64,000 nt of DNA from Microbacterium yannicii (GCF_024055635.1 NZ_JAMXMB010000032.1:151231-215230), one strand, 5' to 3'; counted from the first letter of the stretch, positions 48,376-58,297 are shown. Made by a program: numbers and translations. Notes: a model not told the origin generated them from the sequence alone.

Positions 48376-49019
48376 CCGCGGGACCGTCGTCGGCGCGCAT
48401 CCTCGTCGTCGACAACCACGACAGCTTCGTCCACACCCTGATCGGGTACCTGCACGAGCTCGGTGCAGAGACCGACATGGTCGAGGCCGATGCGATCGAC
48501 GACCCGGCGCGAGCCGTCGCGCAGCGACGGGCGGTGCTGGTCTCCCCCGGCCCCGGCACCCCGGGCGACGCCGGCGCGTCCATCGCCGTGGTCCGGGCTG
48601 CGGCGGCGGGCGGCATCCCGCTCCTCGGTGTGTGCCTCGGGCACCAGGCGATCGGCGAGGCGTTCGGTGCGACCGTCGACCACGCGCCCGAGCTCATGCA
48701 CGGCATGACCTCGCTCGTGCACCACGACTCCTCTCCGCTCTACACCGGGCTGCCCGACCCGTTCACGGCGACGCGGTACCACTCGCTGGCCATCGTGCCC
48801 GAGACGCTGCCCGCCGAGCTCGTGGTGACGAGCCGCACGGCGAGCGGCGTCATCATGGGAGTCGCACACCGCACCGCGCCGATCGTCGGGGTGCAGTTCC
48901 ATCCCGAGAGCGTGCTCACGGAGGGCGGACACCGCCTGCTGGGCAACTGGCTCGCCACGGTGGGGTTCCCGGATGCCGCGGCCCGAGGCGCGGCGCTGAG
49001 CCCGCGCCGAGACGCCTGA
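48372..49019 (+). CDS. pabA: Glutamine amidotransferase, PabA/TrpG type
   Basis: Protein of 215 residues from a GTG at 48372. Family motifs include VDNHDSFVHTL, the oxyanion-loop PGPGTPGD, nucleophilic Cys in GVCLGHQAIGEAFG and His-Glu in FHPESVLTEGG. It supplies ammonia to chorismate enzymes for p-aminobenzoate or anthranilate. A gene of this class lies between crgA and pknB in many actinobacteria (Rv0013, trpG). Which synthase it serves cannot be decided here. Confidence 0.9.
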   Translation: MTAGPSSARILVVDNHDSFVHTLIGYLHELGAETDMVEADAIDDPARAVAQRRAVLVSPGPGTPGDAGASIAVVRAAAAGGIPLLGVCLGHQAIGEAFGATVDHAPELMHGMTSLVHHDSSPLYTGLPDPFTATRYHSLAIVPETLPAELVVTSRTASGVIMGVAHRTAPIVGVQFHPESVLTEGGHRLLGNWLATVGFPDAAARGAALSPRRDA

Positions 49020-49071
49020 GCGCCGCTGCTGTCCAGCCCGTGCGCGCGGCTGTGCGCGTCGGCGTGACGGG

Positions 49072-50772
49072 CTACGGGCCGGTGCAGTAGGTCAGCGTGA
49101 TCTGCGAGTGCACCGGAACGTCGCCCGGTGTCAGCGACTGCGACTGCACGGTCCGCGGGTCGGCACCGGGGCAGTTCGGATCCTCCTGGGCCGTCACGGT
49201 GAGTCCGACGTCCTCGAGCTCACGGGTGGCCGCGTCGACGGTGTAGCCCCGCACGTCGTCGATCGCCACGCGGCCGGACGCCACCACGAGGTTCACCGTG
49301 GTTCCGGCGGCCACGCTCGCACCGTCGGCCGGATCGCTGGAGATCACGGTTCCCGCGGCGAGGTCCTTGTCGTTCTGGGGCGTCACGGTGCCCAGCTGCA
49401 GGCCGGCGTCGGTGAGCGCCGAGGTCGCGGCATCCTGTCCGAGACCGACCAGCGTCGGGACGGTGGACATCTGCTGGCCGGTCGACACGTAGACGCTCAC
49501 CTGCTGGTCGATCTCCACCGACGTGCCCTTCTCGGGCTCGGTGCGGATGACGTTGCCCTCCGCGACCTCGCTGTTCTCCTCGTCGACGCGGATCGCGCGG
49601 AGATCCGCCTCGGCCAGCGTCTCGTTGGCGCGCTCGTACGTCATGCCCGAGACGTCGGGCACCTCGCGCACGTTCGTCGGAAGGTCGTCGCGCGGCTGGA
49701 TCGAGAGCACCCAGAACAGCAGGGAGATGAGGAGCACGGCAAGGAGCGCGACACCGGCCCAGATCCACGCCACCGGCGGGCCGGCCTGCGTGCGCTTCAT
49801 GGTGGTGTCGGTGCTGAGCTGTCGCAGCGACCGGGCGGTCTCGGCGGCCTGGCGAGGGTTCGGCCCGTACAGCTCGCTGGTGAGCGCCCCGACCTGCCGC
49901 TTGGACGGCTGCCGGCCGTCGACGGTCGCGTCGAGCGCCTCGCGGAAGCCCGCCGCATCCTGGTAGCGCTGGAACGGGTCCTTCGCCAGGGCACGCAGCG
50001 CCACCGCGTCGAGGGCGCGCGGAACAGTGTCGTTGACCTCGGACGGAGGCACCGGCGCCTCGCTGACGTGCTGGTATGCCACCGCCACCGGCGAGTCACC
50101 GCGGAACGGCTGGCGTCCGGTGAGGAGCTCGTACAGCACCACGCCGGTCGAGTAGACGTCGGCGCGTGCGTCGACCGGCTCGCCCTTCGCCTGCTCCGGC
50201 GAGAAGTACGCGGCGGTGCCCAGGATCTGCGTCGTCTCGGCGACGGTCGACGAGCTGTCCGACACCGCACGCGCGATGCCGAAGTCCATCACCTTCACCT
50301 GGCCGGCGTCGGTCACCATCACGTTGCCGGGCTTGATGTCGCGATGCACGACGCCCGCCCGGTGGGAGTACTCGAGGGCCTCGAGGATGCCGTCGACGTA
50401 GCGCACGGCATCCGTCACCGGAACCGGGCCCGCGGCGATGATGGCCTTGAGGAGGCGCCCCTTGACGAGCTCCATCACGATGTACGGCACGGGGCGCACG
50501 GTGCCGTCCGGCGCGGTCAGCGAGTCCTCGCCGGCGTCGTAGACCCGTACGATCGTCGGGTGCGCCATGCGGGACGCCGCCTGCGCCTCGAGGCGGAACC
50601 GCGTGCGGAACGAGTTGTCGTCGGCCAGCTCGCGGTCGAGGATCTTGATCGCGACCTCGCGGCCGAGCGTCAGGTCGTAGCCGCGATAGACGCTCGCCAT
50701 GCCGCCTCGGCCGATCGGCTCATCGATGCGATAGCGCCCCGAAAGCACGCGCGGCTCAGCTGTCACGGTCAC
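49072..50772 (-). CDS. pknB: Serine/threonine protein kinase PknB with PASTA domains
   Basis: Transmembrane kinase of 566 residues. Kinase motifs are GRGGMASVYRG, VAIKILD, HRDIKPGNVMV and DFGIARA, with Thr/Ser in the activation loop (SSTVAETTQILGT). One membrane helix lies near 335-355. Three extracellular PASTA repeats follow (about 370-436, 437-503, 504-566), one fewer than in mycobacterial PknB. PASTA repeats sense muropeptides or lipid II, so the protein links wall state to growth control. It is the last gene of the fhaA-to-pknB block. Confidence 0.95.
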   Translation of the reverse strand: MTVTAEPRVLSGRYRIDEPIGRGGMASVYRGYDLTLGREVAIKILDRELADDNSFRTRFRLEAQAASRMAHPTIVRVYDAGEDSLTAPDGTVRPVPYIVMELVKGRLLKAIIAAGPVPVTDAVRYVDGILEALEYSHRAGVVHRDIKPGNVMVTDAGQVKVMDFGIARAVSDSSSTVAETTQILGTAAYFSPEQAKGEPVDARADVYSTGVVLYELLTGRQPFRGDSPVAVAYQHVSEAPVPPSEVNDTVPRALDAVALRALAKDPFQRYQDAAGFREALDATVDGRQPSKRQVGALTSELYGPNPRQAAETARSLRQLSTDTTMKRTQAGPPVAWIWAGVALLAVLLISLLFWVLSIQPRDDLPTNVREVPDVSGMTYERANETLAEADLRAIRVDEENSEVAEGNVIRTEPEKGTSVEIDQQVSVYVSTGQQMSTVPTLVGLGQDAATSALTDAGLQLGTVTPQNDKDLAAGTVISSDPADGASVAAGTTVNLVVASGRVAIDDVRGYTVDAATRELEDVGLTVTAQEDPNCPGADPRTVQSQSLTPGDVPVHSQITLTYCTGP

Positions 50773-50860
50773 TCCCTGCCTGGAACATCAGCCACACTAG
50801 CCGAGCAAGAGCGGGTCGCGCGTGGCGCGCGACCCGCTCTGCGGATTCACTCAGCCAAGC

Positions 50861-52567
50861 TCACTGCGTCGGCGTGGGCGTCGGCTGCACCTCTGCTTCG
50901 ATCAGCACGGTAGCCTCGCCCGACTCGGCGGACGTGCGGTTGCCGGCGGTGCCGCCGCTGCACGTCACGTTGTACGTGACGATGACGGTCTGACCGGGCG
51001 CATCGGCGGCGGTCACCTGTGCGGAGCGGGCGTTCTGCGGGAAGCTGGGTCCGTTCGTGATCGTGCCGTTCTGCACGGTGAAGGTGTAGGCGCTGACCGA
51101 ACCGGTTCCCGAGGGGCACGTGTAGCCGTCCCACATCACGGTGACCGCCTTGCCGGGGGCGACCGAGGCCGGCGAGCCCTGGAAAGTCGGGCTGCCCGGC
51201 GTGGGCATCGGCACCTGGCCGGCGTACGTCGTCAGCTCGATGACGGTGCCCTTCTGGACATTGCCCGTGGGGCTGACGCTGTAGACCTTGCCCTGACTCG
51301 CCTCGTCGGGTGCCGCGTTGCCCTCGACGCAGCTCGCACCGAGGCCGAGCGCGTCGAGCGCCGCCGAAGCCGTCGCGCAATCCTGACCCTCGTAGTCCGC
51401 CGCGACGACGTTCGCCGTGGTGGGCGTCGGCGTCGGCGTGTCGGACGGGGTGGCCGAAGGCGAGGCGGAGGTCTTCGTCGGATCGGGCTCCGGCTGGTCC
51501 TGGTTCGCTGCGACGACCGCCCAGATCGTGCCGATCAGCACGAGCAGCAACAGGGCGATGAGGGCGATCAGCGGCCACGTCCACGGGCTGCGCTTCTTCT
51601 TCTCGCCCTCGGCCGCGGCATCCTCTTCACCGGGTGCCGGCATGATCCGCGTGGCGGCCGAGGTGTCGGCGCCGGTGAGCAGCTGTGTCGCCGCATCCCC
51701 GGCCACGACGCCGGCGATCGCCGGAACGGCCGCGGCTGCGGCCGCGACGTCGCCGCGGCGCAGTGCGGTCGCGGCGCGCGCGACGGCGGCGGCCGATGCC
51801 GGACGCTCTTCCGGCTTCTTGGCGATCATCGCCATCACGAGGTTCTGCACCGGCACGGCGACCGTGGCCGGCAGCGGAGCGGCCTGCTCGTTGATCTGCG
51901 CCATCGCGATCGCGACCTGGGACTCGCCCGTGAACGGGCGCTTGCCGGCGAGGCACTCGTAGGCCACGATCCCGAGCGAGTAGATGTCGGTGGCGGGCGA
52001 AGCGGGGTGCCCCGACGCCTGCTCGGGCGAGAGGTACTGCACGGTGCCCATCACCTGACCGGTGGCCGTGAGCGGCACCTGGTCGGCGATGCGTGCGATG
52101 CCGAAGTCCGTGATCTTCACACGACCGTCGGGGGTGATCAGCAGGTTGCCGGGCTTGATGTCGCGGTGCACGAGGCCGGCCGCGTGGGCGGCCTGCAGTG
52201 CCGCCGACGTCTGCGCGACGATGTCGAGGGTCTTGTCGGTCGACAGTGATCCGTCGCGTTCGAGGATCGTCGACAGTGCCTCGCCGGGTACGAGTTCCAT
52301 CACGAGGAAGGCGCTGCCGGCCTCCTCGCCGTAGTCGAACACGCTCGCGATGCCCTCGTGGTTCACGAGCGCCGCGTGGCGGGCCTCGGCACGGAAGCGC
52401 TCGAGGAACCCCGGGTCTCCCATGTACTCGTCTTTGAGGATCTTGATGGCGACGGTTCGTCCGATGACGTGGTCGGTCGCTTCCCAGACCTCGCCCATGC
52501 CGCCGATCGCTATCCGCGAATCGAGTTCATATCGGCCGCCGAAGGTCACGCCTTGCGTCGGTCTCAT
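50861..52567 (-). CDS. pknA: Serine/threonine protein kinase PknA-like
   Basis: Kinase of 568 residues with GGMGEVWEA, VAIKILKDEY, HRDIKPGNLLI, DFGIARI and an activation loop with TATGQVMGT. A membrane helix lies near 345-365. The outside part has a Thr/Pro linker, one PASTA-like domain (about 390-450) and a final beta-rich domain of about 110 residues with two cysteines. This extracellular part is unlike mycobacterial PknA, which has none. The start overlaps the pbpA stop (ATGA). Confidence 0.93.
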   Translation of the reverse strand: MRPTQGVTFGGRYELDSRIAIGGMGEVWEATDHVIGRTVAIKILKDEYMGDPGFLERFRAEARHAALVNHEGIASVFDYGEEAGSAFLVMELVPGEALSTILERDGSLSTDKTLDIVAQTSAALQAAHAAGLVHRDIKPGNLLITPDGRVKITDFGIARIADQVPLTATGQVMGTVQYLSPEQASGHPASPATDIYSLGIVAYECLAGKRPFTGESQVAIAMAQINEQAAPLPATVAVPVQNLVMAMIAKKPEERPASAAAVARAATALRRGDVAAAAAAVPAIAGVVAGDAATQLLTGADTSAATRIMPAPGEEDAAAEGEKKKRSPWTWPLIALIALLLLVLIGTIWAVVAANQDQPEPDPTKTSASPSATPSDTPTPTPTTANVVAADYEGQDCATASAALDALGLGASCVEGNAAPDEASQGKVYSVSPTGNVQKGTVIELTTYAGQVPMPTPGSPTFQGSPASVAPGKAVTVMWDGYTCPSGTGSVSAYTFTVQNGTITNGPSFPQNARSAQVTAADAPGQTVIVTYNVTCSGGTAGNRTSAESGEATVLIEAEVQPTPTPTQ

Positions 52568-54024
52568 TTGCCCAGCACCGCCTCCATGACCTTCTTCGCG
52601 ATAGGAGCGGCGATGGTGTTGCCGCTTCCCGATTGTCCTTGCCTGCCGCCGTCCTCCACGACCACTGCGACCGCGACTTCGGGATTCTGGGCCGGGGCGA
52701 ACCCTGTGAACCAGAGGGTATACGGCTCGTCCCCCGTGTTCTCCGCGGTACCGGTCTTCCCGGCCACGTCGACCCCGTCTATTCTTGCACCCGACGCCGC
52801 GCCGTCACTGACATTGGCCACCATCATCGTGACCAGTTCGTCTGCCAGGCCGATGTCGAGTGCACGCCCGAACTCGCTGTCGTCGAAGGTCTTCTGAACC
52901 GACAGGTCCGGGCCGATCACACGATCCACCATGCGTGGATTCATCACCATTCCGCCGTTCGCGATGCCGGCCGACACCATCGCCATCTGCAGCGGCGTCG
53001 CCGTCACCTGGCCCTGGCCGAACCCGCTCAGCGCCGTCTGGGCGTCGTCCTGGATCGACCGCGGATAGCCCGAGGGCGTCGAGACCACAGGCAGCTCGAA
53101 CGACTGATTGAAGCCGTACTTCTCCGCCTCTTCGCGGATCGCGGTGTCGCCGAGCTCCACGGCCAGTTCCGCGAACGGGATGTTGCAGCTCAGCCGCAGC
53201 GCGTCGGCGATCGTGACCGTGTCGCCTCCGCCGCAGGTTCCGCCGCTGGCGTTGTGCACGACGCTGCTCGACTGCGGCAGCTGGTAGGTCGCGGGGTTCG
53301 GCAGCGTCGACTGCGGCGTGTAGTCGCCGGACGCGAGCGCGGCCGAGGCGACCACCAGCTTGAACGTCGAGCCGGGCGGGTTGAGATCCCCGGCGACCGC
53401 GCGGTTCGACAGCGGCTTGCTGGGATCGGCGACGAGTGCGTCGTACGCCGTGTTCACGGCGGCGGTGTCGTGCGACGCCAGGATGTTGGTGTCGTAGCTG
53501 GGACTCGTCACCAGGGCGAGGATGCGCCCGGTCGACGGCTCGATCGCCACGATGCCGCCCTGGAGGTCGCCGAGAGCCTCGAACGCCGCGCGCTGCACAT
53601 CGGCGTCGAGCGACAGCACCACGTTCGACCCGCGCGGCGGCTGACCGGTGAAGATCCGCTCGACGCGCGAGAAGAACTGCGAGCCCGCGGTGCCGCTGAG
53701 CTCCTGGTTCATCGCCTGCTCGATCCACGTCGCCGAGTTCAGCACGGGATTGATGTAGCCGGTGACGGGCGCCCACATGGCGGCATCCGTGTACACCCGC
53801 TGCCAGCTGTAGAGGTCGTCGGACGGCACCGACGAGGCGATCGCCGCGCCACTCGCGATGATCGACCCGCGCTGCACCTCGTACGAGTCGTAGAGAGCCC
53901 GGCGGTTGGCGGGGTTGGCGGCCAGCTCGTCGGCCTGGATCACCTGGATCCAGCTCGTCGAGGCGAACAGCGCCACGAACATGACGAGCATCAGGATGCT
54001 GAGCCGTCGCAGTTCCTTCGTCAC
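52564..54024 (-). CDS. pbpA: Penicillin-binding protein 2 / PbpA transpeptidase
   Basis: Class B PBP of 486 residues from a GTG at 54024 with GGGGGAGG six bases upstream, better than the longer 54051 start. A membrane helix lies near 5-25. Catalytic motifs are SxxK in PPGSTFKLV, SCN in LRLSCNIP and KTG in AGKTGTAEN. It cross-links peptidoglycan and pairs with RodA encoded just upstream. Confidence 0.95.
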   Translation of the reverse strand: MTKELRRLSILMLVMFVALFASTSWIQVIQADELAANPANRRALYDSYEVQRGSIIASGAAIASSVPSDDLYSWQRVYTDAAMWAPVTGYINPVLNSATWIEQAMNQELSGTAGSQFFSRVERIFTGQPPRGSNVVLSLDADVQRAAFEALGDLQGGIVAIEPSTGRILALVTSPSYDTNILASHDTAAVNTAYDALVADPSKPLSNRAVAGDLNPPGSTFKLVVASAALASGDYTPQSTLPNPATYQLPQSSSVVHNASGGTCGGGDTVTIADALRLSCNIPFAELAVELGDTAIREEAEKYGFNQSFELPVVSTPSGYPRSIQDDAQTALSGFGQGQVTATPLQMAMVSAGIANGGMVMNPRMVDRVIGPDLSVQKTFDDSEFGRALDIGLADELVTMMVANVSDGAASGARIDGVDVAGKTGTAENTGDEPYTLWFTGFAPAQNPEVAVAVVVEDGGRQGQSGSGNTIAAPIAKKVMEAVLGK

Positions 54025-54093
54025 GACGCACCTCCCCCGCTGGGGAGGCACCGAGCACGGATCGGTCCGCGTGCCTGCCGAAGCGTCGTCATG

Positions 54094-55488
54094 TCAGCCG
54101 ATCACCACCCGGGGCCTGCTGCGGACAGCATCCGAGATGCGCAGCAGCAGCGCCACGATGATCCAGTTCGCCACGAGCGACGAACCGCCCGCCGCGAGGA
54201 ACGGCGTCGTGAGACCGGTGAGCGGGATGAGTCGCGTGACGCCGCCGACCATGATGAACACCTGCAGTGCGATGGTGAACGACAGGCCGGTGGCGAGCAG
54301 CTTGCCGAAGTCGTCCTGACCCGCCAGACCGATGCGGATGCCGCGGCTGGTGAACACCATGTACAGGCACAGGATGGCGAAGACGCCGATCAGGCCGATC
54401 TCCTCACCGAGGGCCGGCAGGATGTAGTCGCTCTCGGCGACGGGGGTCAGATACGGACGGCCCTGTCCGAGGCCGGTACCCAGAAGACCGCCGTTCGCCA
54501 TGCCGAAGATGCCGTTGACCAGCTGGAAGCTGCTGTCGTCCATCAGGTCGGGGTTGAAGGCGTCCAGCCAGTTCGTGAATCGTGCGCCCACGTACGGCAG
54601 CACGCGCGACGCGAGGAACGCGCCGGACACCGCGAGGACGACGCCGATGAGCACCCAGCTGGTCTTACCGGTCGCGACGTAGAGCATGGCGACGAACATG
54701 CCGAAGATGAGCACGCCGGTGCCGAGGTCGCGCTGCAGCACGATGATGCCGAGCGAGACGAGCCAGATCACCAGCAGCGGACCGAGCTCACGCGCCCGCG
54801 GCCAGGTGAGGCCGAGGAACCGGCTGCCGGTCGAGGTGAGGCTCTCACGCGTGCGGACCAGATAGCCGGCGAAGAAGATGCCGAGCGCGATCTTGGCGAG
54901 CTCGCCGGGCTGGAACGTGAAGAAGCCCAGGTCGACCCAGACGTCAGCGTTGCCCCCGCCGCTGAGGCCGGGGATGACCGGAAGGACGAGCAGCAGGATG
55001 CCGACGAGACCGAAGATGTAGGTGTAGCGGAACAGCACGCGGTAGTTGCGCAGGAACATCACCACGAGGATCGCCGCGATCAGCGCGATCCCGGCCCAGG
55101 CGAGCTGACGTGTCGAGAACGCCTCCCAGCCGTGGCGTTCCCAATACAGGTCGAGCCGGTAGATCATCGCGAGTCCGAGCCCCGTGAGGAGGGTCGCGAT
55201 CGGAACGACGAAGGGGTCGGCGGCCCGGGCGCGCAGGCGCAGGAGGATGTGGAGCGCGATCACCAGGGCGGTGAGGCCGCCGCAGTAGACCAGGAAGGTC
55301 CAGTCGATCGCGCCGAGCGCGCCGAGCTGCACGAGAGCGATGGCCGAGCCGTTGATCGCGAACGCGAAGAGCAGCAGGGCGAGCTCGCGATTGCGCTGGG
55401 TCTGCGGCACGCGGATGCGACGCAGCGCCCGCACCACCGCGGTGTCGGTCGAGACCGTGTCGGTCGGCGTGCTCGTGGAGGCGCTCAT
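54094..55488 (-). CDS. rodA: SEDS-family glycosyltransferase RodA/FtsW
   Basis: Polytopic protein of 464 residues with about ten membrane helices. SEDS motifs visible are VWVDLGFFTFQPGELAKI, LQRDLGTGVLIFG and GLGQGRPYLTPVAESDYI. It polymerises glycan strands and works with PbpA. The start overlaps the pstP stop (ATGA); 69 bases separate it from pbpA. Confidence 0.95.
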   Translation of the reverse strand: MSASTSTPTDTVSTDTAVVRALRRIRVPQTQRNRELALLLFAFAINGSAIALVQLGALGAIDWTFLVYCGGLTALVIALHILLRLRARAADPFVVPIATLLTGLGLAMIYRLDLYWERHGWEAFSTRQLAWAGIALIAAILVVMFLRNYRVLFRYTYIFGLVGILLLVLPVIPGLSGGGNADVWVDLGFFTFQPGELAKIALGIFFAGYLVRTRESLTSTGSRFLGLTWPRARELGPLLVIWLVSLGIIVLQRDLGTGVLIFGMFVAMLYVATGKTSWVLIGVVLAVSGAFLASRVLPYVGARFTNWLDAFNPDLMDDSSFQLVNGIFGMANGGLLGTGLGQGRPYLTPVAESDYILPALGEEIGLIGVFAILCLYMVFTSRGIRIGLAGQDDFGKLLATGLSFTIALQVFIMVGGVTRLIPLTGLTTPFLAAGGSSLVANWIIVALLLRISDAVRSRPRVVIG

Positions 55489-56723
55489 CCGCCTCCTCCC
55501 GACAGGTCACTGATTCCCGAGACGATCTGCCGCGCGTGGGTGAGCGAGTTGGCCGAAATCGTCCCCTCCACCGTCGCACGCGCGAACTCCGACAGCGAAT
55601 CGAGGGGGATCTCGGTGTCCTCGTACGGCGTCGACAGCGAGATCGGCCCGATGTTCTGCTGTACGCCCTGGTAGATCACCACGGTGTCCTCGTCGGCACC
55701 GACGAAGTAGCGGGTCTGCGTCCACTGGTAGCCGAGCCACGCGGCGCCGGCGATGAGCACGAGCACGAGCGCGACGCCCACGATCCAGCCGACGCGCCGC
55801 CGCCGGGCCCGGCGGCGGTCCTCCTCGATGAGCTCCTCGAGGAACTCCGCGGCCGGCTCGAAGTGGGTCGGCTCGTTCGCCGCCTGCCGGTTGGGGTGCA
55901 GCCAGCTCGTGCGACCGGGACGAGCGGCGGGCACATCGACGCCGGTCGGGTTGGACGCCGAGCCGACGATGGTCGGCGTGCCCGAGAAGAGCGGATGCTG
56001 CCCCCCGACGTCGACGATGACGATCGTGACGTTGTCGGGCGCACCGCCGTCGAGAGCCTGCTTCAGGAGGCTGTCGGCGGTGCGGCCCGGGGCGAGCCCG
56101 AGACCCATCGCCTTGGCGGTGTGCGGGTCGTCGACGACTCCCGACAGGCCGTCGGAGCAGAGCAGCCACCGGTCGCCCGGCTGCGTCGGCATGATGAAGG
56201 TGTCGAGCTCGGGATCGGTGTCCATGTCGCCGAGCACGCGCATCAGCACGGAGCGGCGCGGGTGGTAGCGCGCCTCCTCCGGCGTGATGCGGCCGGAGTC
56301 GACGAGTCGCTGCACGAACGTGTGGTCGGTGGTGATCTGGGTGAGCGCGTCGTCGCGGTACAGGTAGATCCGCGAGTCGCCGATGTGGGCGATGACGGCG
56401 TACTCGTCGACCATGATCAGCGCGCTGACCGTCGTGCCCATGCCGGCGAGCTCCGGCCGCACCTCGACCGTTTCTGCGAGGTCGACCGCGGCATCCGATA
56501 TCGCGTCGCGGAGCGCCCGCTCGGCATCGGCGGTCGAGTCGTACGGCCGGTCGAGCGCCTGCAGGCGCGTGATGGCGATGCTCGAGGCGACGTCTCCGCC
56601 GGCGTGGCCGCCCATGCCGTCTGCGACGACGAACAGGTTCGAGCCGGCATAGCCGGAGTCCTGGTTGTTGGAGCGCACCTTGCCGGTGTGCGAGATCGCG
56701 GCGCTCGAGCCCTGGAAGACCAT
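55485..56723 (-). CDS. pstP: PP2C-type Ser/Thr phosphatase PstP
   Basis: Membrane phosphatase of 412 residues that reverses PknA/PknB phosphorylation. Metal-binding motifs are NQDSGYAG, VADGMGGHAGGDVA, CSDGLSGVVDD and DNVTIVIVD. A membrane helix lies near 310-332 with about 80 residues outside. It is the middle gene of the block and has all catalytic aspartates. Confidence 0.95.
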   Translation of the reverse strand: MVFQGSSAAISHTGKVRSNNQDSGYAGSNLFVVADGMGGHAGGDVASSIAITRLQALDRPYDSTADAERALRDAISDAAVDLAETVEVRPELAGMGTTVSALIMVDEYAVIAHIGDSRIYLYRDDALTQITTDHTFVQRLVDSGRITPEEARYHPRRSVLMRVLGDMDTDPELDTFIMPTQPGDRWLLCSDGLSGVVDDPHTAKAMGLGLAPGRTADSLLKQALDGGAPDNVTIVIVDVGGQHPLFSGTPTIVGSASNPTGVDVPAARPGRTSWLHPNRQAANEPTHFEPAAEFLEELIEEDRRRARRRRVGWIVGVALVLVLIAGAAWLGYQWTQTRYFVGADEDTVVIYQGVQQNIGPISLSTPYEDTEIPLDSLSEFARATVEGTISANSLTHARQIVSGISDLSGGGG

Positions 56724-56741
56724 GTGGGAGGGGTCCGCCCG

Positions 56742-57287
56742 CTACTTCCGCAGCTCGAACGTCGTCGCGCCCACCTTGATGGGCGCGCCGATGTTCACGG
56801 GAACGGGGGCGGTCACGCGGGCGCCGTCGTGCCAGGTGCCGTTCGTCGAATCGAGGTCCTGGATCATCCACTGGTCGCCCCACAGCACCAGACGGGCGTG
56901 ATGACTGGAGGTGTAGTCGTCGCGGATGACGAGACCCGACTCGCTGGAGCGCCCGATCGTGAGCGGCTCGTTGCCGAGCGGCAGTTCGAGCCCGGTCTTG
57001 GGTCCGCTCGTGATGACGATGCGCGACACGGCCGCGGTGGTCGCGGGTCCTCCCGGCTGGGAGGGCGCCGCCGACGGCGCCGATGCGACGGGCGCGGTCA
57101 CCGCGGACGCGGCAGCACCTCCCCCGCTCGCCGAGCCTGCCGAAGCCGCGGCGGCCACGGCATCCGGCATACGGCGAACCTTCACACCGAACAGGTCGGC
57201 GCGCAGCGAGTACACGACCGCGAAGACGAACGCCCACAGCAGCACCAGGAACCCGATGCGCAGCAGGAGCAGGGTGAGCTCGCTCAT
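56742..57287 (-). CDS. fhaB: FHA-domain protein FhaB (membrane-anchored)
   Basis: Protein of 181 residues from the ATG at 57287. An N-terminal membrane helix (LTLLLLRIGFLVLLWAFVF, about 4-22) is followed by an Ala/Ser/Gly-rich linker and an FHA domain (about 100-180) with IGRSSESGLV, SSHHARL and DLDSTNGTW. FHA domains bind phosphothreonine. The homologue FhaB/FipA connects kinases to wall synthesis. The start overlaps the fhaA stop. Confidence 0.93.
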   Translation of the reverse strand: MSELTLLLLRIGFLVLLWAFVFAVVYSLRADLFGVKVRRMPDAVAAAASAGSASGGGAAASAVTAPVASAPSAAPSQPGGPATTAAVSRIVITSGPKTGLELPLGNEPLTIGRSSESGLVIRDDYTSSHHARLVLWGDQWMIQDLDSTNGTWHDGARVTAPVPVNIGAPIKVGATTFELRK

Positions 57288-58045
57288 GCCAGCGGACCTC
57301 TCTCCTGCGGATCGTAGGCGCCGCGCGCGTCGAAGACACGCGTGGCGTCGTCCACGGGTGCCGGTGGGCGGGGTGCGGCGGCCTGCGCGACGACGCGGAA
57401 CACGATGTCGGTGCGGCCGATGCGGACGGTCGAATCGGGGGGCAGCGCCGCCTCCGTGACCTTGCGGCCGTCGAGCAGCGTGCCGTTCGTGGAGTTCAGG
57501 TCGCGCACCATGGCGCGCTCGCCGTCCCAGAGGATCTCGACGTGCTTGCGGCTGGTGCCGGAGTCGGCGACGGTGATGTCCGCGTCGCTGCCGCGGCCGA
57601 TGACCGTCCGCGACTTCGTCAGGGGGATGCGGCGGCCCTCGACGTCGACCACGCCGCGCCACGCGACCCGTCCGCCCTGCGCCGTGGACGACTCCACGCG
57701 CAGCGTGCCGGTCGAGAGGTCGTCGTCCCGTCGCAGCACGATGCTCACCGGCCCGGCGAACGAGTAGCCCTGTGCCTTCGCGTGGGCGTGCACGAGCGTG
57801 TCGAGCTCGTGCGTCAAGGCGTCGCCGAGCGCCGAGATGCGCTCGTCGTCGGCCGGCGAGAGCCGCACCGCGAACGTGTTGGGGGCGAGGATGCGGTCGC
57901 GGCTCACCACGGCCGCCTTCTTGTCGAGCTCGCTGCGCAGGGCGGACGCGATCTCGACAGGCTGGATGCCGCTGCGGAAGGTCTTGGCGAACGCGCTGTT
58001 CACAGCGCGCTCAAGACCTTTCTCGAAGCTGTCAAGTAGTCCCAC
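57284..58045 (-). CDS. fhaA: FHA-domain protein FhaA (DUF3662 plus FHA)
   Basis: Protein of 253 residues. The N-terminal DUF3662 covers about 1-120 (MGLLDSFEKGLERAVNSAF). The FHA domain is about 150-230, with VIGRGSDADITV, SRKHVEIL and DLNSTNGTL. It is much shorter than the mycobacterial FhaA, lacking the long Pro/Gln linker. FhaA recognises phosphorylated PknB and MurJ in mycobacteria. It is the first gene of the leftward block; the promoter region is shared with tRNA-Leu. Confidence 0.93.
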   Translation of the reverse strand: MGLLDSFEKGLERAVNSAFAKTFRSGIQPVEIASALRSELDKKAAVVSRDRILAPNTFAVRLSPADDERISALGDALTHELDTLVHAHAKAQGYSFAGPVSIVLRRDDDLSTGTLRVESSTAQGGRVAWRGVVDVEGRRIPLTKSRTVIGRGSDADITVADSGTSRKHVEILWDGERAMVRDLNSTNGTLLDGRKVTEAALPPDSTVRIGRTDIVFRVVAQAAAPRPPAPVDDATRVFDARGAYDPQERGPLA

Positions 58046-58132
58046 GGAGCTCCTCTGGAGGGGGGTGCCGGTTGCTACATGCTAATTGCACACGCTGTGC
58101 CGGCGATGGACCTCGCTCGCGGACCGGGCGAG

Positions 58133-58162
58133 TTCGAACCAGGCCGCGACGCATGATATCCT
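58133..58162 (+). promoter_or_regulatory. Candidate tRNA-Leu promoter
   Basis: TTCGAA, 18 bases, TATCCT, about 40 bases before the tRNA. Moderate match. Confidence 0.4.
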
Positions 58163-58203
58163 CGGCAAGTTGAGTTTCGCGGGATCTTCGGATGCCGTGG
58201 CTC

Positions 58204-58287
58204 GCGCGAGTGGCGGAATAGGCAGACGCGCTGGCTTCAGGTGCCAGTGCCCGAAAGGGCGTGGGGGTTCAACTCCCCCCTCGCGCA
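58204..58287 (+). tRNA. tRNA-Leu (CAG anticodon)
   Basis: Class II tRNA of 84 bases. Acceptor GCGCGAG pairs with CTCGCGC, the anticodon loop is CTTCAGG, the long variable arm reads TGCCCGAAAGGGCGT and the T loop is TTCAACT. Confidence 0.97.
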
Positions 58288-58297
58288 CAGCGCATCG

